A stretch of 64,000 bases of DNA, taken from contig LATX02000184.1 of assembly GCA_001466705.2 (NCBI GenBank), positions 124,001 to 188,000 on the forward strand, read 5' to 3'. The notes beneath the pieces were generated by a model. That model had not been told where the DNA came from, searched no databases, and saw only the letters and a list, made by a program, of their open reading frames with translations. The position numbers and the translations under genes were made by a program. This document shows positions 22,431 through 32,715 of the stretch, in pieces. Every line of letters begins with the position of its first letter. Positions within the stretch are counted from its first letter, which is position 1. Source of the DNA: Moniliophthora roreri (Eukaryota; Basidiomycota; Agaricomycetes; Agaricales; Marasmiaceae).

Positions 22431-24300
22431 ATGCTTCGCAATGCTGCTCGTAGAAACCTAGACTTTTTCCTCGACTCCCACCATCTCCTCCCCGGCTGCC
22501 ATACACGACTTTCACTCAACCCCTGCGCACATCGTTTCGTGTCAGTCGCCGCGTCAACAAAGGCGAAAACCAATGGTGCAGCTACTGAGTCGAAGAAACG
22601 GTTCAGATCAAAGCATTACAATCCAACGTCAGCACAACCATCGACAACTACCAAAAAGCTGTTGGAACCGCATGTGCTTTCAGCACGGTTGAAGGCAAAA
22701 TGTGACGAAGGGAGAATCAATGATGCGATATCCATACTCAAAAGTTCCCCGTTGGATGCCCAGAACGTACCAACTTGGAACACCTTGATTTGGGAATGCA
22801 TGAAGGCGCAAAGGTTTCAGGTTGCGTATGACCTCTACGTAGACGTGCGTATTCATCACACCACTGCAATCAACGATTTATTACTCAACTTAAATTATGC
22901 AGATGAAACGACGCGGCTTTAGTCCCACAACCAGAACATTTAAGACGATGCTCAACGGGCTCGCTCGTATAGAGCATTGGCCTGACTATCCAAAACAGTT
23001 GAAGAATGCGACCTCATTATACGAGGCTTTTCTACGTCACGCTGACTCGGTAAAGAAGCAAGACCCCACGAGCCCAGAGCTCGATACGGCACCCATAGCT
23101 GCCTATATTCAAATCCTCGGGGATGCGGGAATGCATCAGGAGATATTCGACGTGTTTTACAATATGGATTCAGAGGGTCTGCTCGCCCCAGATCATATTC
23201 TATTCACGGCCATGTTTCGAGCCTTGGCCGCCAAACCGGACCCTACAACAGGCTATGTTTCTAATTCAGCGAGTGCAAAGCTGCTGTGGTCTTTAATGAT
23301 CAAAGCGCAAAGGAAAAGGGAATTCCCTGTTGACTCGCATCTTGCTTCAGCTGCCATCACTGCACTATCGCAAGGTCGGCCGACGGACCAAGAGCTGGCA
23401 TTCCAGATCATAAATGATTATTTCGCCCTGGCAATGTCGGGAGAATTTACTTCATCAAAGGACATTAACACTTTACCGAAAGACCCAATCCCTCTCACAT
23501 CGCCAGCACTAGCTGCGATCCTTTACTTATGCCAACACAGCGAAAAGCACCAGTTCGCCATCGATTTCTTCCAGCAGGTTTCCAAAATTGACGGTGGATC
23601 GTCCATCATTGATACCGGTCATGTTGAGACGATTCTCATGGCCTACGCATCCCTCAGTCCCCCCAACTACTCCGGAAAGTGCCTGGGACTGCTAGAATGG
23701 ATGCTCAAAGAGAGCGTCTTACGACGAGACACAAAACTCCACCCATCATACTCCACGTACCTTCTTGTCCTCAAAGCCTGCTGGTCTTGCGGAGACTGGC
23801 GATGCGCTGCCAAAACGTTCGACTTGATGACGGGTTACCACTGTCATGATTTCATGGATGGCATCGTCTCGGATAGACCTAGATTTGATACACGATCTGA
23901 AGGTCGAAGTTTCCCGCCAAACGTTGAAACTGTTTCCCTTATGGTCCGCACCGCCGTTCGGACAGGGAATCGTGCCCATATACGGCAGTCGTTGAGGTTG
24001 ACGCATTACCTTGGAATGAAGGATCTGTTCTTCAACAAGTTTGCTCCTGAAGGATCAAGTCAATCAAAGAAGGCCACCGAAAATCGCGTTTTCTTCTCGT
24101 TGAAACTCGTTGACGCAGTCAGAGAGGGCATTGAGAAGGTCTTGAAGGAGGGTTCTGGAGCAGATAAGCCCCGCAAGGACGATCTCGCTCACTGGAAGGA
24201 ACTGGAACAGGATGCAGCAGCTATTTCATCTCTAGCACCTAGCAATAACATCATACCCACCGTCTCGGTCGAGAAGAAGCGGGATAGAAAGACAAAGTGA
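22431..24300 (+). CDS. Mitochondrial PPR-like protein
   Basis: Exons 22431-22844 and 22903-24300 give 603 aa. The N-terminus (MLRNAARRNLDFFLDSHHLL, then many Arg/Ser) resembles a mitochondrial presequence. Helical repeats of PPR character follow: VPTWNTLIWECMKAQRFQVA, GFSPTTRTFKTMLNGLARI, APIAAYIQILGDAGMHQEIF, LHPSYSTYLLVLKACWSCG and PPNVETVSLMVRTAVRTGNR. The C-terminus is Lys-rich (KKRDRKTK). PPR proteins bind organelle RNA and act in its stability, processing or translation; the target cannot be inferred here. It is divergent to the small secreted gene and convergent with the aspartic protease gene. Confidence 0.75.
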
Positions 24301-24464
24301 TCCTTAGTACAATATCTAGCATTAATTCTTGGGTTGATATACGGAAGGATTGTATTAAAAACGAGTGTCCATGGGTGAGGAGATACAGGATAGTAACTAC
24401 CATAACTAACAAGCAGGGTCCACTTCCTAAACTACGCCAAAAGATATGAAGTCAATGAACTAGA

Positions 24465-27155
24465 TCAGGCAACACTTTGAGGTCGATCGACACGGGAGGG
24501 ATTACCAGATCGCGGTGAGCTTCGTTCGCCGTGGAAGGCAGGCTGTGGAGGCACGAATGTAATATCCTGCTCAATCGGCTGTTGCTGGCCTTGACCTGGG
24601 AAGGGAACACCCAGCTCCGGGGGTGAATAGTGAGGAGAATGCTGCGAAGGTAATATGCCTACACTCATCGGCCTGTCTCCCCGATTCTGCGAGGCATTGG
24701 CTTGAAGGTAAGGTGCCTGCGGCAGAACGAACGGTTCATTCTGGGGCTCGTTCTCTCCCACTCTCTGGTAAGGGTTGATAGAGGCTAGCGGAATCATTGC
24801 GCTCGCCGGCCGGCTGCTAGAACCTTCTTCAAACTCCCTGAAACCAGGCGATGGCGAACCAAATATGGCGTCTTCAGAGTTGGGGTCTTGTACCATGCTC
24901 ATGCTCGTCTTTGCAGAGCGAGTTGTAGGAGCGAAACTCTTTGGCCTGCTTCCATCGAGTTTCTTGAAACCAGGAGAGGGCGGTACAAACACCGTGTCCT
25001 CTGTGAGCGCCATGGAGACGGGTTCGTAGATATGTGATTGATCAGGGTCCACGACAGAATTACGCCTAGAGCTGTAAGGCATGGGGGTCATACGACCCAT
25101 CGGGGTCCGCATAGTGTTCCGCCGAGCCTTCTTTCTTCTTCTCTTGCAGAGGAAGACAGCACCCAGGATAATCAATGCCAACAACACCAGTGCGTTCAAG
25201 GCTACGATACCCAGGATTGCAGGGAAGAATTGGCCGATCTTGGCTATAGTTTGGGCAACGTCTGCTGAAAGAACCACGGACGTAGAAGATGCAGCGTTGG
25301 CAGGGACATTTGAGATTGGATAGTTAATATTGGTTTTTGCGGTACCGCCTCGTTCTTTGACGAATTCCGCTGATGCCTTATTAGGATCAACGAGGGACAG
25401 TAATTGTACGTAGGGATCTCCCATCTGGTGATTCGAGTCGTAATCACCAAAGTCATAGACGGAGTACATCGAGCGCAAAACATTGTCCCCGACGAGCCAA
25501 TCGCTAGTGAACGTACATTAGTTGAAGATAGTTTGAACACTAAGAATAAACCCACAATTTACCAGCACCGATTGAGAACGTCTGAGGTACGAATGATCCC
25601 ACACATTTCGTCGGATCACCCATGTCTTTTGGATTGACATCCAGTGGATGTATAGGGAAAACTTGACCCCTATCGTTGGTAGGATGAGTAACTGTAATGC
25701 AAACAGAAGAAAATCACTGACTGAATTTGTATCGCTATATCAACCTCAGCGTCACACGGAACCACCCACTGACCACGAAGGTTATCGTAACGAGCGCCAG
25801 GTACACCTCCGTATATAGCGTCACAAATTTCAACAGGAGCATAGCTGGCATCTAGGGTGAGAAGCTATCTGAGACTGGCTAATTGCGCAACTCACGTCCA
25901 AGAGGTACCACTATCCAATAACACAACTGCTCTGTTGCTTGGAACATCTGGAACAGTGGTGGTCGGGATAGTAGTCTGAGTACCAACGTGGAGTGCTTCT
26001 AAGATGACATTCCATCGGGTTGGATGTTTCTCTGGCCAGGTCGGAATTCTTGGTGCATTGGCCACGGCTTGATATTTAGGATCGTATTCACCTAAAATGC
26101 AAGGCTGAGCGCAATAGTGAGTCTGGGATGAAGGTACGCACCGATGGAGAAACTGCCCTCGACTTCACTATCATCATGGGTGCTTCTTTGCATAGCGAAT
26201 GCGATAAAGTTGGGTTCTGATGGATTATCTTCGAACATGTTGAAAAGTAAACTTCTTCCGGAAGACGATCCAGTCTTGTTTAGTTCAGCGTCAATAGAAG
26301 ACAGGGAGGTGAATCCAAGACCCATGACCCCATATGCACCATAACTCAGGGCAGGATTTTGAGCTACGGAGGTATCGAGGTAGGCTTGATCAGTGACACG
26401 AATGCTGAACGATAAGAATTAGTTTGGTTTCAACTGTAAGATAGCTACTGCAGCACGCACTCTGCAAACTCTACTGTCGCAGTAGAGATGGTTCCATACG
26501 CCCAGCCAATGCCATACTGCGCTCAATGTCAATAAACCAAGTCCCTGAAACGAAACGGATCGATTACTGTGATATTAAGCTTGTGCGACTGCGGAATCCC
26601 TTCGTCAGCATCAACCTCAACATCCAGATAAGAGTACTTACTGTCTGTGATGAATTAGGAAGAGGGAAAGTGTTTCCTTTCAACCAAAGATCCGCTACAG
26701 AGACTGTTCAGGAGCTGTCTGCAACTTGAACGTTAAGACACATACATGATCCTGTGTCCAACTGAACCATATAATCTGAAGCAGCATTAATGAACGAAAT
26801 TGCATCCCTCCAAAAGCCACGAACCATTTCCCCCAACTGAAATCTAATCAGAGGCGTGAGCGGTCGTGACGCATGGTTTTTGATACGACTCACATTAGCC
26901 ATGTAAAGCAAGTCATGGACGGTACTAGGAAGAATTTCGTCAGTCAAAAGTTGAAACAAGAAAGTGAATCGTTGCAAACTTGAGGCCATTGTCGGAACCG
27001 TCTCCTGCTGCCAGCACTGGAAAATTGAAATGAGACCGAGTATAAATGTCACTGCTTCTTTGCTCCAGTGATGGTCTGATTTGTTTGACGGGGAACCTAA
27101 CAGCGGAAACGACAGAGGAGGAGGCAAGGATGAAGGACAGAAGCGAAAGGGCCAT
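24465..27155 (-). CDS. Membrane-anchored aspartic protease (peptidase family A1)
   Basis: About 12 exons, roughly 690 aa. A signal peptide (MALSLLSFILASSSVVSA) and short prosegment lead to the pepsin fold. The first catalytic motif is YMVQLDTGSSDLWL (DTGS spans introns near 26720-26760) and the second is VVLLDSGTSW near 25905. Other A1 landmarks are YGIGWAYGTI, GVMGLGF, FSIGEYDPKY, CVGSFVPQ and DWLVGDNVLRSMYSVYDFG. After the catalytic domain a membrane span (FFPAILGIVALNALVLLALI, then ILGAVFLC) is followed by a very basic KRRRKKARRN and a ~180-residue Pro/Ser-rich cytosolic tail. That makes it a type I membrane protease, unlike GPI-anchored yapsins. It should act at the cell surface, vacuole or endosome. 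Confidence 0.88.
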
Positions 27156-27513
27156 CTCAGAAAGAGCGACTGGGGTAGGGGGGGAAGGCGACCGGAGGGG
27201 GAGGAAGAAAGAAGTACAGTAGCAACCAAGGTCTGGTGCCTAAATGCCTGATCGTCAAGAAATATAACTGCAAGTCTTCGGCTCCCGTGCATATGTCTCC
27301 TTTAATTTGACCAAGAAACTCTTCTTCTAGCCTCAGCGTTCTTCAATTACTTGAGCCAGAAATACTTGAGCTAAACCCACATCTCCTGTATTCCCGCTTT
27401 CAGGCGTCAGGTTACTGCCGGAAATAATCCGAGACGTAAATCAAATCCCCGCCGGTCACTTGCTGTATCCGGATCTCCCCACACTCTGGACTTGTCATTT
27501 ACCCTCATCTTCC
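27156..27513. promoter_or_regulatory. Divergent promoter region, aspartic protease / transhydrogenase
   Basis: 358 bp between two divergent starts. An apparent minus-strand open frame over 26708-27292 crosses protease introns and is not a gene. No defined regulatory motif is supported. Confidence 0.4.
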
Positions 27514-29573
27514 ATGGCATCCAGAAGAGTTATTTCTCGTCTCATCAACGCTTCTCAGCATGGAGCATGTCCCTGCCATGGGTGCGCGTCTGCAGGTCAT
27601 CATGTCCATCAACAGCTTTCCGCCGTGAACCAGCTCCGAAAGCTTGCAACTCCTGTCGAGACTATTCAAAAGGAATACGCTTTTGAGGTGTGTAAAGTTC
27701 TTGTATTGACACACATTCCGTTGCTGACCAGGTAATACCAGGTCGCGGCATCAAACTTGAGGTTCGGTGATGGCGTCACACGAGAAGTCGGTATGGACCT
27801 GAAGAATATGAAGGCTCGCAAAGTAGGACGCGTGTCGGAGCACCTATACTTGTCTCATAGCTGACTTGCGTATCTAGGTCGGCGTCTTCACGGACCCCAA
27901 GATTGCCACTTTGAAACCAATGAAGACGGCACGTTTGACATGTTGACTTCGAAACCACAACTGACACCCTCAACGCAGGCTTTGGAATCGCTCGAGTCCC
28001 AGAAAGATCTCCCGTTCGAGGTCTATGACCAGGTCCTAGCTGAACCGACTGAGGACAGTTGGAGGAAGGCTATTGACTGGGCCCGAAAGCACGATTTTAG
28101 TCACTTCCTCGCGTAAGTCATTACAAAACATGGGGTTTCACAAGATCCGTTTTACGTTCGTTTGTGAACAGGGTTGGAGGAGGAAGCGTCATTGACACGG
28201 CCAAGGCTGCCAACCTGTGAGTTCACTCGACTGATCTTCCCAATGGGTCGTGCTGACTTGCACTTTAGCTTCACAGTTTACAAAGAAGCTGACTTGTTCG
28301 ACTTCATCAATGCACCGGTTGGAAAGGGCCAGCCAGTTACTCAGACCCTCCGTCCTCTCATCGCTGTTCCCACCACCGCGGGAACTGGCTCCGAAACAAC
28401 CGGTGCCGCTATTGTCGATATCACTTCGCGTTCCTTCAAGACTGGTATCGCAAGCAGGGCTATCAAACCAACTCTAGGAATTGTGGTAGGTTCACGAATT
28501 CTCTCTATGCAACTATCTCGTTCAATTGCTCTTATTAAGGACACTCACAACACGGAATCATGCCCAACAGCCGTGCACATCAGTGCTGGATTGGACGTGT
28601 TGTTCCACAGTATGGAGAGCTACACGGCTATCCCGTAAGAGAGCCTGTTCTGCTTCATTTCTGGTGCTAACAACATCATCAAGGTACACTGAACGCATGC
28701 CTCGACCAGCCAATCCAGCACTCCGACCAGCATATCAAGGGAGCAACCCAGTCGCTGATATTTTCTCGCTCTGGGCTCTCAGGACCACCGTCAAGTACCT
28801 TCCTCGCATCGCGAAGGACAGGGAGGACGAAGAAGCTCGCAGGCAAATGCTGTACGTGGCACTATTCACCACCCTATCTGAATCAACTCACACATGGACA
28901 CTAGTTTGGCTGCCTCCTTTGCTGGCATTGGCTTCGGAAACGCTGGTGTGCATCTCTGCCATGGGATGAGCTATCCGGTAAGGCTTTTCAGAAATCGTTT
29001 AATGCAACTCTATTGACAGCAATTCAGATATCCGGTCTCAACAAGAAAGGACCCAAGTATCAGCATCCTGGATACGATTTAGGACATCCTATAATTCCTC
29101 ATGGTGTTAGGTATGTTCCTCTCCAACAAACCTTCGACTTGATCTAATCTCCCTTTCAGTGTTGCCCTCACAGGACCTGCCGTCTTCCAATTCACTTCTC
29201 CATCCTCTCCCGATCGTCACAGAGAGGCACTCGCCATCTTCACCAACACGAACGTTTCCGATCCATCGATCACTCGCATTCCTGACTCTGAAATCGGTGC
29301 TTACCTGTATGAAGCAATCGCTCGTTTCCTTGATGGTCTTGGCGTTCCTCGCGGTTTGAAGGCTGTTGGGTAAGTCGACATAACTTTACATGGTCATTCC
29401 ATGTGATTAACGTATTCGCATAAAGATACAAATCGAGTGACGTTCCTATGCTGGTCGAAGGAACTATTCCTCAACGCCGTGTGTTGGATCTCGCGCCAGG
29501 CATTGGTGACTTTGTTGGGGAAGACGGAAGGCACCATTTGACCCAAATCTTAGAGAGTTCTATGGAGTATTGA
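27514..29573 (+). CDS. Hydroxyacid-oxoacid transhydrogenase, mitochondrial (ADHFE1 type)
   Basis: An iron-dependent alcohol dehydrogenase-fold enzyme. Known members convert 4-hydroxybutyrate plus 2-oxoglutarate to succinic semialdehyde plus D-2-hydroxyglutarate. Exons: 27514-27687, 27742-27822, 27878-27928, 27979-28112, 28172-28216, 28269-28485, 28540-28634, 28684-28851, 28905-28977, 29028-29110, 29160-29369, 29426-29573. They total 1,479 nt, 492 aa, close to human HOT. The N-terminus [17 protein letters not shown] is a mitochondrial presequence. Family motifs are [55 protein letters not shown] and [12 protein letters not shown], with His residues that bind the metal. The intron at 27929-27978 starts with GC instead of GT. 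Confidence 0.93.
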
Positions 29574-29728
29574 AAAGGCTGACAGACATGGATTGGAATC
29601 GGTGCTATCGGTCACATAAATGGTGGACCTTGCTCTGTACTTGTATCAGCGTGCACTGTAACATAGTTTGCATTTGATCGGATATCTCGGATATTCCCAT
29701 TGCTTGCTCTACAGTTATTACCAACACC

Positions 29729-31013
29729 ATGACTCGCCGACATAGCGTTTTCAGACCTTGTATAGACCTTCACGACGGTCAAGTTAAACAAATCGTTGGT
29801 GGTACGCTGTCCGACGCGGATCCGGATGCTTTGAAGACAAACTTTATCTCAAGGCTCGTTCAACGTCTTTCACATGTTGTACGAGTAGATTCGCTCAACG
29901 ATGGATAATATACAGTCAATCTCCGTCCGATTTCGCTAGACTCTACAAGGAAAATGGGCTGGAAGGGGGTCATATCATCAAGCTAGGACCAGGGAATGAC
30001 GATGCTGCGAAGGAAGCTTTGAATGCTTGGCCTGGTTCGAATGTCGTGCATGCTTTTTGAAATGGGATTCTGACGGTTCGCTTTTTCTTTCCAGGTGGTC
30101 TACAGGTTGGAGGGGGCATCGATGAAGAAAATGCAGAATCTTGGTTGGATGCTGGGGCTAGCAAGGTGCATTCCATCATCCTTCAGTGACATTGCGAACG
30201 AGTGGTGAGATCCTGTTTGTTTCAGGTCATCGTCACATCGTATTTGTTTCCGCAAGGGAATTTCTCGCTCGCGAGGTTGAAGGCACTCTCATCTTTGGTA
30301 GGGAAGGATAGATTGGTCGTCGATGTCAGGTTGGTTTTTGATTCAACCTGGTTGAATGTTGCTGGTTCAATAAAAGTATATCATCAGTTGTCGACGCCGA
30401 GGTGACCAATGGCTCGTAGCAATGAATAAGTGGCAGAATATTACGGACATGGAGGTCTCGAAAGGTCGACTTTCTCCCGTCGGGCTGAAATCCTTTGGCT
30501 GACTTTTGAACAGAGTCGTTGGATTTGCTCTCTGGATACTGCAGGTACGATTCCCAAGTCACACGATTTCGGCGATAGTGAATTCCGTATACCTATACCA
30601 CCAGCGAGTTCCTGATACACGCGGCTGATGTAGAGGGTCTTTGTCAAGGAATAGACGAGGTCCTTGTCACTAGTGGGTGCTCCCTTGAACTTGAACACGG
30701 GGTCAAATTGACCATCCTGCAGAACTTGGGGAATGGGCGAGTATTCCGGTCACGTACGCAGGGGGTGCCAAAAGTCAGGGATGTCCTTGGTCTCTTTTAC
30801 TGTTACTCACATCTCGGCTACTCTAGGCATATCTGACTTGGATTTGGTTGACCGTCTCTCTAGTGGACGTGTAGACCTCACTTATGGGAGGTATGTACGT
30901 GGCTTTTTTGAGCTTGAAAGGATGCGCTGAGTGTGTTCAGCTCCCTTGATATATTTGGAGGACCCCTAGTCAAGTTTACAGAACTTGTAGAAAAAATTCA
31001 AGCTTCTAAATGA
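29729..31013 (+). CDS. HIS6: ProFAR isomerase (histidine biosynthesis, HIS6)
   Basis: It isomerises the ProFAR intermediate to PRFAR, the fourth step of histidine synthesis. Exons 29729-29853, 29916-30034, 30095-30165, 30226-30329, 30388-30464, 30514-30544, 30605-30672, 30723-30773, 30827-30890 and 30941-31013 total 783 nt, 260 aa, almost the yeast length. The (beta/alpha)8-barrel starts [18 protein letters not shown] (Asp of the first strand is the catalytic acid/base). Later come [51 protein letters not shown] and [10 protein letters not shown]. Intron 1 (29854-29915) begins with GC; no in-phase GT donor is available. It follows the transhydrogenase gene in tandem (155 bp). Confidence 0.94.
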
Positions 31014-31301
31014 GGTCCAGACCTGGTACAAACCAAGTAGTAAAGTAAATGAATACCGCAGTTGTCGTTCTAGCACCTTGGTACAAGTCCGGTAAAGAAA
31101 AAATTGTGCACGTGCACATTGGGTGGCTGCGGCAAATGCCGCAAAACTGTACAGTTTCACACCGACGCCCGGATTTGGAAGTATACACTACCGCGTCTCG
31201 ACCTCAAAATCTAGCGACCTCCTCAAGGTAGGGCTCATCACTGCTGCACTGGGAAACCGCATCGCTGATCTGAACACCTTGTTCTCTGTAGACCCGTCAA
31301 A
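31014..31301 (+). promoter_or_regulatory. RPL35 upstream region
   Basis: 288 bp between HIS6 and RPL35, presumably the HIS6 3' end and the RPL35 promoter. I looked for a tRNA or snoRNA and found none. The palindrome GTGCACGTGCAC at 31108-31119 contains the core CACGTG E-box and could bind a bHLH factor. Confidence 0.35.
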
Positions 31302-31843
31302 ATGCCCGGAAAAGTCAAGGCTTACGAGCTTCAGTCCAAGTGCGCTTCAAACTGGTTACGCCTTGACCAACTTTAAGTCTGACAGTGGAATAGGTCCAAA
31401 GCAGACTTATCGAAACAACTCAGCGAGCTCAAGCAGGAGCTTCTGGCACTCCGGGTGCAAAAGATTGCGGGAGGGTCTGCTTCCAAACTCACCAAGATGT
31501 GCGTCTGCCGTACCTTTGACCGACTTGATAGGATTTGGCTGACATGAATATTCATACAGCAACACTGTTCGCAAGTCCATTGCACGGGTGATGACGGTGA
31601 TGAACCAGAAGACCCGCCAAAACCTCCGGGAGTATTACAAGGGCAAGAAGTATCTTCCCCTCGATCTCCGACCCAAGAAGACTCGCGCGATCCGACGGCG
31701 GCTGACCAAGGTGGGTTGACTTATGGATGAATGTTTTTTGTTGTATTCATACCTTTCCTCAGCATGAGAAGTCGTTGAAGACAGCCAAGCAGACAAAGAA
31801 GGACCAAAATTTCCCTATCAGGAAGTACGCCGTCAAGGCATGA
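31302..31843 (+). CDS. RPL35: 60S ribosomal protein L35 (uL29)
   Basis: Exons 31302-31339, 31394-31498, 31560-31710 and 31763-31843 total 375 nt, 124 aa, the normal length for eukaryotic L35. The protein starts [20 protein letters not shown] and contains [54 protein letters not shown] and a basic C-terminus KYAVKA. It sits near the peptide exit tunnel of the 60S subunit. An early intron after 13 codons is typical of basidiomycete ribosomal protein genes. Confidence 0.97.
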
Positions 31844-32715
31844 AGGGGTTCTGCAGAGTTATCGGATAGTATCTTTTCGCAGTTTCCTTTGTATGTCGCG
31901 CACACATATGCCATGCCCCAAGCCAATATGCATGCCCATAAAAGACTGATGCGACTGGGATCCTGCATGAATTTTGGAAACTATAATAGTCCTCCGGCGT
32001 TAGCATATGCCACGACGGACGTACGATGCATTGTTCTCGATCCTTTTGACAAATTTATTGGGCTACATGAGGCCATAAAAAAAATTGCCATAAAGGAGCA
32101 AAACAGGGGAGGTGCTCGTCGTTACACCTATTTTCCCACAGCATCAGGCGGCTTCGTCATAGAGCACTCTGCAAACCTTTGACTGCCACCCCATATACGA
32201 CCCTACTCTTTCCCTTCTCCCTTTCCTCACTCCCCCTTATTTTATCTCTTATCTATCGTAGGTCTTCCATCGTCATCGGCGGCATTCTCGACATTGGAAA
32301 TCATCGACCTCTTTCACATTCTCCGAGCGGTTCACTGAAACGGTACACAACTTCTGCTGAAACAGCCAAAAAAACATTACAGTTTTACCCCCACAAGGCA
32401 GCATAAGTCGCCTGCTTCATCATCTTTTCATCCCACCGCTTGCCCCTTTTTCCCAGACTACCCACGAGTTCTGCCTCTTTAGTCGTTATCTTCACGGAAA
32501 TGGTGGTGAGTTCATTTTTCCAATCTCCCCATCAGAGCTATTGCGCTAGAAGACCCGCAACCACTCGACTTGAATCAATAATCAACCCATCGGTTTGTGG
32601 AGATTGCTACTTCAATGTCTGGCACGTGTGTTATTGTGGTGTAATGATCAAAGGGCATGAGGTCAGAACGTCGCTAGGGGGTGTGTGTTTGAGGCGCCGG
32701 TTTCTTTCGCCCATC
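31844..32715 (+). other. Spacer with the probable 5' leader of the GCK-III kinase gene
   Basis: 872 bp between RPL35 and the kinase start. The 32200-32480 part is pyrimidine-rich, as in fungal promoters. ATGGTG at 32500-32505 runs directly into a good donor (GTGAGT at 32506). Splicing to the acceptor at 32549 would give a 9-codon upstream frame ending before the kinase, so a leader intron and/or uORF is plausible. No other gene is supported. Confidence 0.35.

Noticed and set aside
26708..27292. 194-codon minus-strand frame beginning MHGSRRLAVIF
   Set aside because: It runs through introns of the aspartic protease gene and lacks a start context; the signal peptide at ATG 27155 is in another frame.
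29574..29728. Gcn4-type TGACTCA site for HIS6
   Set aside because: Not present; the only TGACTC overlaps the HIS6 start codon itself.
30028..30050. GGTTCGAAT as a tRNA T-loop
   Set aside because: It is the intron donor region in HIS6; no cloverleaf can be built around it.
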